Assembly (NCBI GenBank): GCA_046704385.1
Contig: JBJKSB010000015.1
Span: forward strand, 1-45,330
Reading direction: 5' to 3'
DNA: 45,330 nucleotides
Source: GH45 sp046704385
Lineage (GTDB): Bacteria; Bacteroidota; Bacteroidia; Bacteroidales; SZUA-534
Shown one piece after another: positions 44,683 through 45,330 of this stretch. Position numbers and translations under genes: made by a program. Every line of letters starts with the position of its first letter. Positions within the stretch are counted from its first letter, which is position 1. The notes beneath the pieces are model-generated. The model saw nothing but the letters and a program-made list of their open reading frames with translations, did not search any database and had not been told where the DNA came from.

Positions 44683-45330
44683 TTAAAAAGTAATTACAAA
44701 ACTTCCCCTGAATTTATTTCCCAAAGTATTATTAAAATCGATAGCATCCTGGCGGGTTGAGAAAGGGCCAACGATAACCCGGTATATCTTATCTCCGTTT
44801 TTATCGGCTGCCTGAATAATTATTTCGTGATTCACCGAAGCTTTTATATCATTTATTTGGCGTAAAAGATTTGCACCTTCCTGGTAACTCGCAATCTGAA
44901 TACCAAACCCAACAGGTTCAACTATCTCGGTTTCAAGTTTATAATACTCAATGGCAGAATTTGAACTGTAAGAAGTACCTGTGTTTGGTTGGGCAACAGT
45001 TTGTGCAGGTTCACGCTCAACGGGAACCGGGGCTGTAGTTGTATAACTTGACGGGGCTTGTGCCACAGTAGTTTTATCCGTTGATTTACCCAAACTAATG
45101 ACTTCCACTTTTACCTGGATACAACCTTCCTGGATAAAATCAAGTTTTTTGGCTGCTGCCAGCGAGAGGTCAATAATACGGTCTTTTACAAACGGGCCAC
45201 GGTCGTTGATAACCACTACCACCGATTTGGAATTTTTCATATTGGTTACCCGCACCTTGGTTCCAAAGGGGAAAGTGCGATGGGCTGCAGTCATTTTTTG
45301 CTGATTATAAATTTCACCACTGGCAGTTAC
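44683..45330 (-). CDS. rlpA: Septal ring lytic transglycosylase RlpA with SPOR domain, 5' end outside the window
   Basis: Cell-wall enzyme that cuts glycan strands lacking peptide side chains; the SPOR domain targets it to division-site peptidoglycan. The frame is open to the window edge and reads TASGEIYNQQKMTAAHRTFP there, matching the start of the double-psi beta-barrel, so the visible ATG at 45294 is internal. The barrel continues with FGTKVRVTN and VVVINDRGPF, and the SLAAAKKLDF segment typical of RlpA. After a Thr/Pro/Ala-rich linker (about 70-110 of the visible part) comes the SPOR domain (about 128-203: GFGIQIASYQEGANLL to YRVIVGPFSTRQDAIDF). Signal peptide and N-terminal part are missing only because of the window boundary. 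Confidence 0.93.
   Translation of the reverse strand, partial: VTASGEIYNQQKMTAAHRTFPFGTKVRVTNMKNSKSVVVVINDRGPFVKDRIIDLSLAAAKKLDFIQEGCIQVKVEVISLGKSTDKTTVAQAPSSYTTTAPVPVEREPAQTVAQPNTGTSYSSNSAIEYYKLETEIVEPVGFGIQIASYQEGANLLRQINDIKASVNHEIIIQAADKNGDKIYRVIVGPFSTRQDAIDFNNTLGNKFRGSFVITF

Overview
The window looks like a chromosome segment of a Bacteroidota bacterium, probably a marine or sediment member of the Marinilabiliales/Prolixibacteraceae type. The evidence is two proteins with type IX secretion (T9SS) C-terminal sorting domains, several lipoproteins with Bacteroidota-style lipoboxes, TAnnTTTG-type -7 promoter elements, a LytTR regulator, a short Crp-like regulator, and housekeeping genes (PPi-type phosphofructokinase, single-chain GcvP, MutS2, RlpA) of the kind found in this phylum. 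No tRNA, rRNA, CRISPR array or transposase gene was seen. Species identity cannot be decided from the sequence alone.

Layout. 1-6.6 kb (+): 3' part of an S9 peptidase, a spacer packed with foldback sequences, a PPi-type phosphofructokinase, a one-domain PspC protein and a single-chain phosphorelay hybrid kinase with a periplasmic solute-binding sensor. 7.0-8.7 kb (-): a divergent sigma factor followed by its probable zinc-finger anti-sigma partner. 9.0-13.0 kb (-): two lipoproteins with Fn3-like repeats and a 647-residue exported protein of unknown function. 13.4-15.9 kb (+): an apparently exported TPR-like plus CHAT (caspase-fold) protein, facing a small lipoprotein at 16.1-16.5 kb. 17.05-33.8 kb: a LytTR response regulator divergent from a 14.9-kb gene for a giant T9SS-secreted multidomain protein (beta-helix, eight LamG, many Fn3 modules), then a small T9SS protein that shares a module with the giant. 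34.0-35.6 kb (+): Crp-like regulator and HSL-type alpha/beta hydrolase. 35.6-36.25 kb: a gene-free stretch with dispersed repeats and a six-unit 42-bp tandem array. 36.25-45.33 kb: gcvP, two exported proteins with a similar N-terminal segment flanking a glyoxalase II-like hydrolase, mutS2, and the 3' part of rlpA.

How the genes may work together. The two regions that do not look like housekeeping are 7-16.5 kb and 17-34 kb. The first combines a sigma/anti-sigma pair with cell-envelope lipoproteins, an unknown exported protein and a CHAT protein whose His/Cys dyad is intact; it reads as a candidate envelope-sensing or surface-response locus, but membership is inferred only from proximity. The second is a giant cell-surface protein and a small companion, both routed through T9SS, with a LytTR regulator reading away from them across a short regulatory spacer. 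Closely similar short repeats occur on both sides of this second region (16.6-16.9 kb and 35.7-35.8 kb), so the stretch could be a mobile or exchangeable cassette, although no integrase or transposase is visible.
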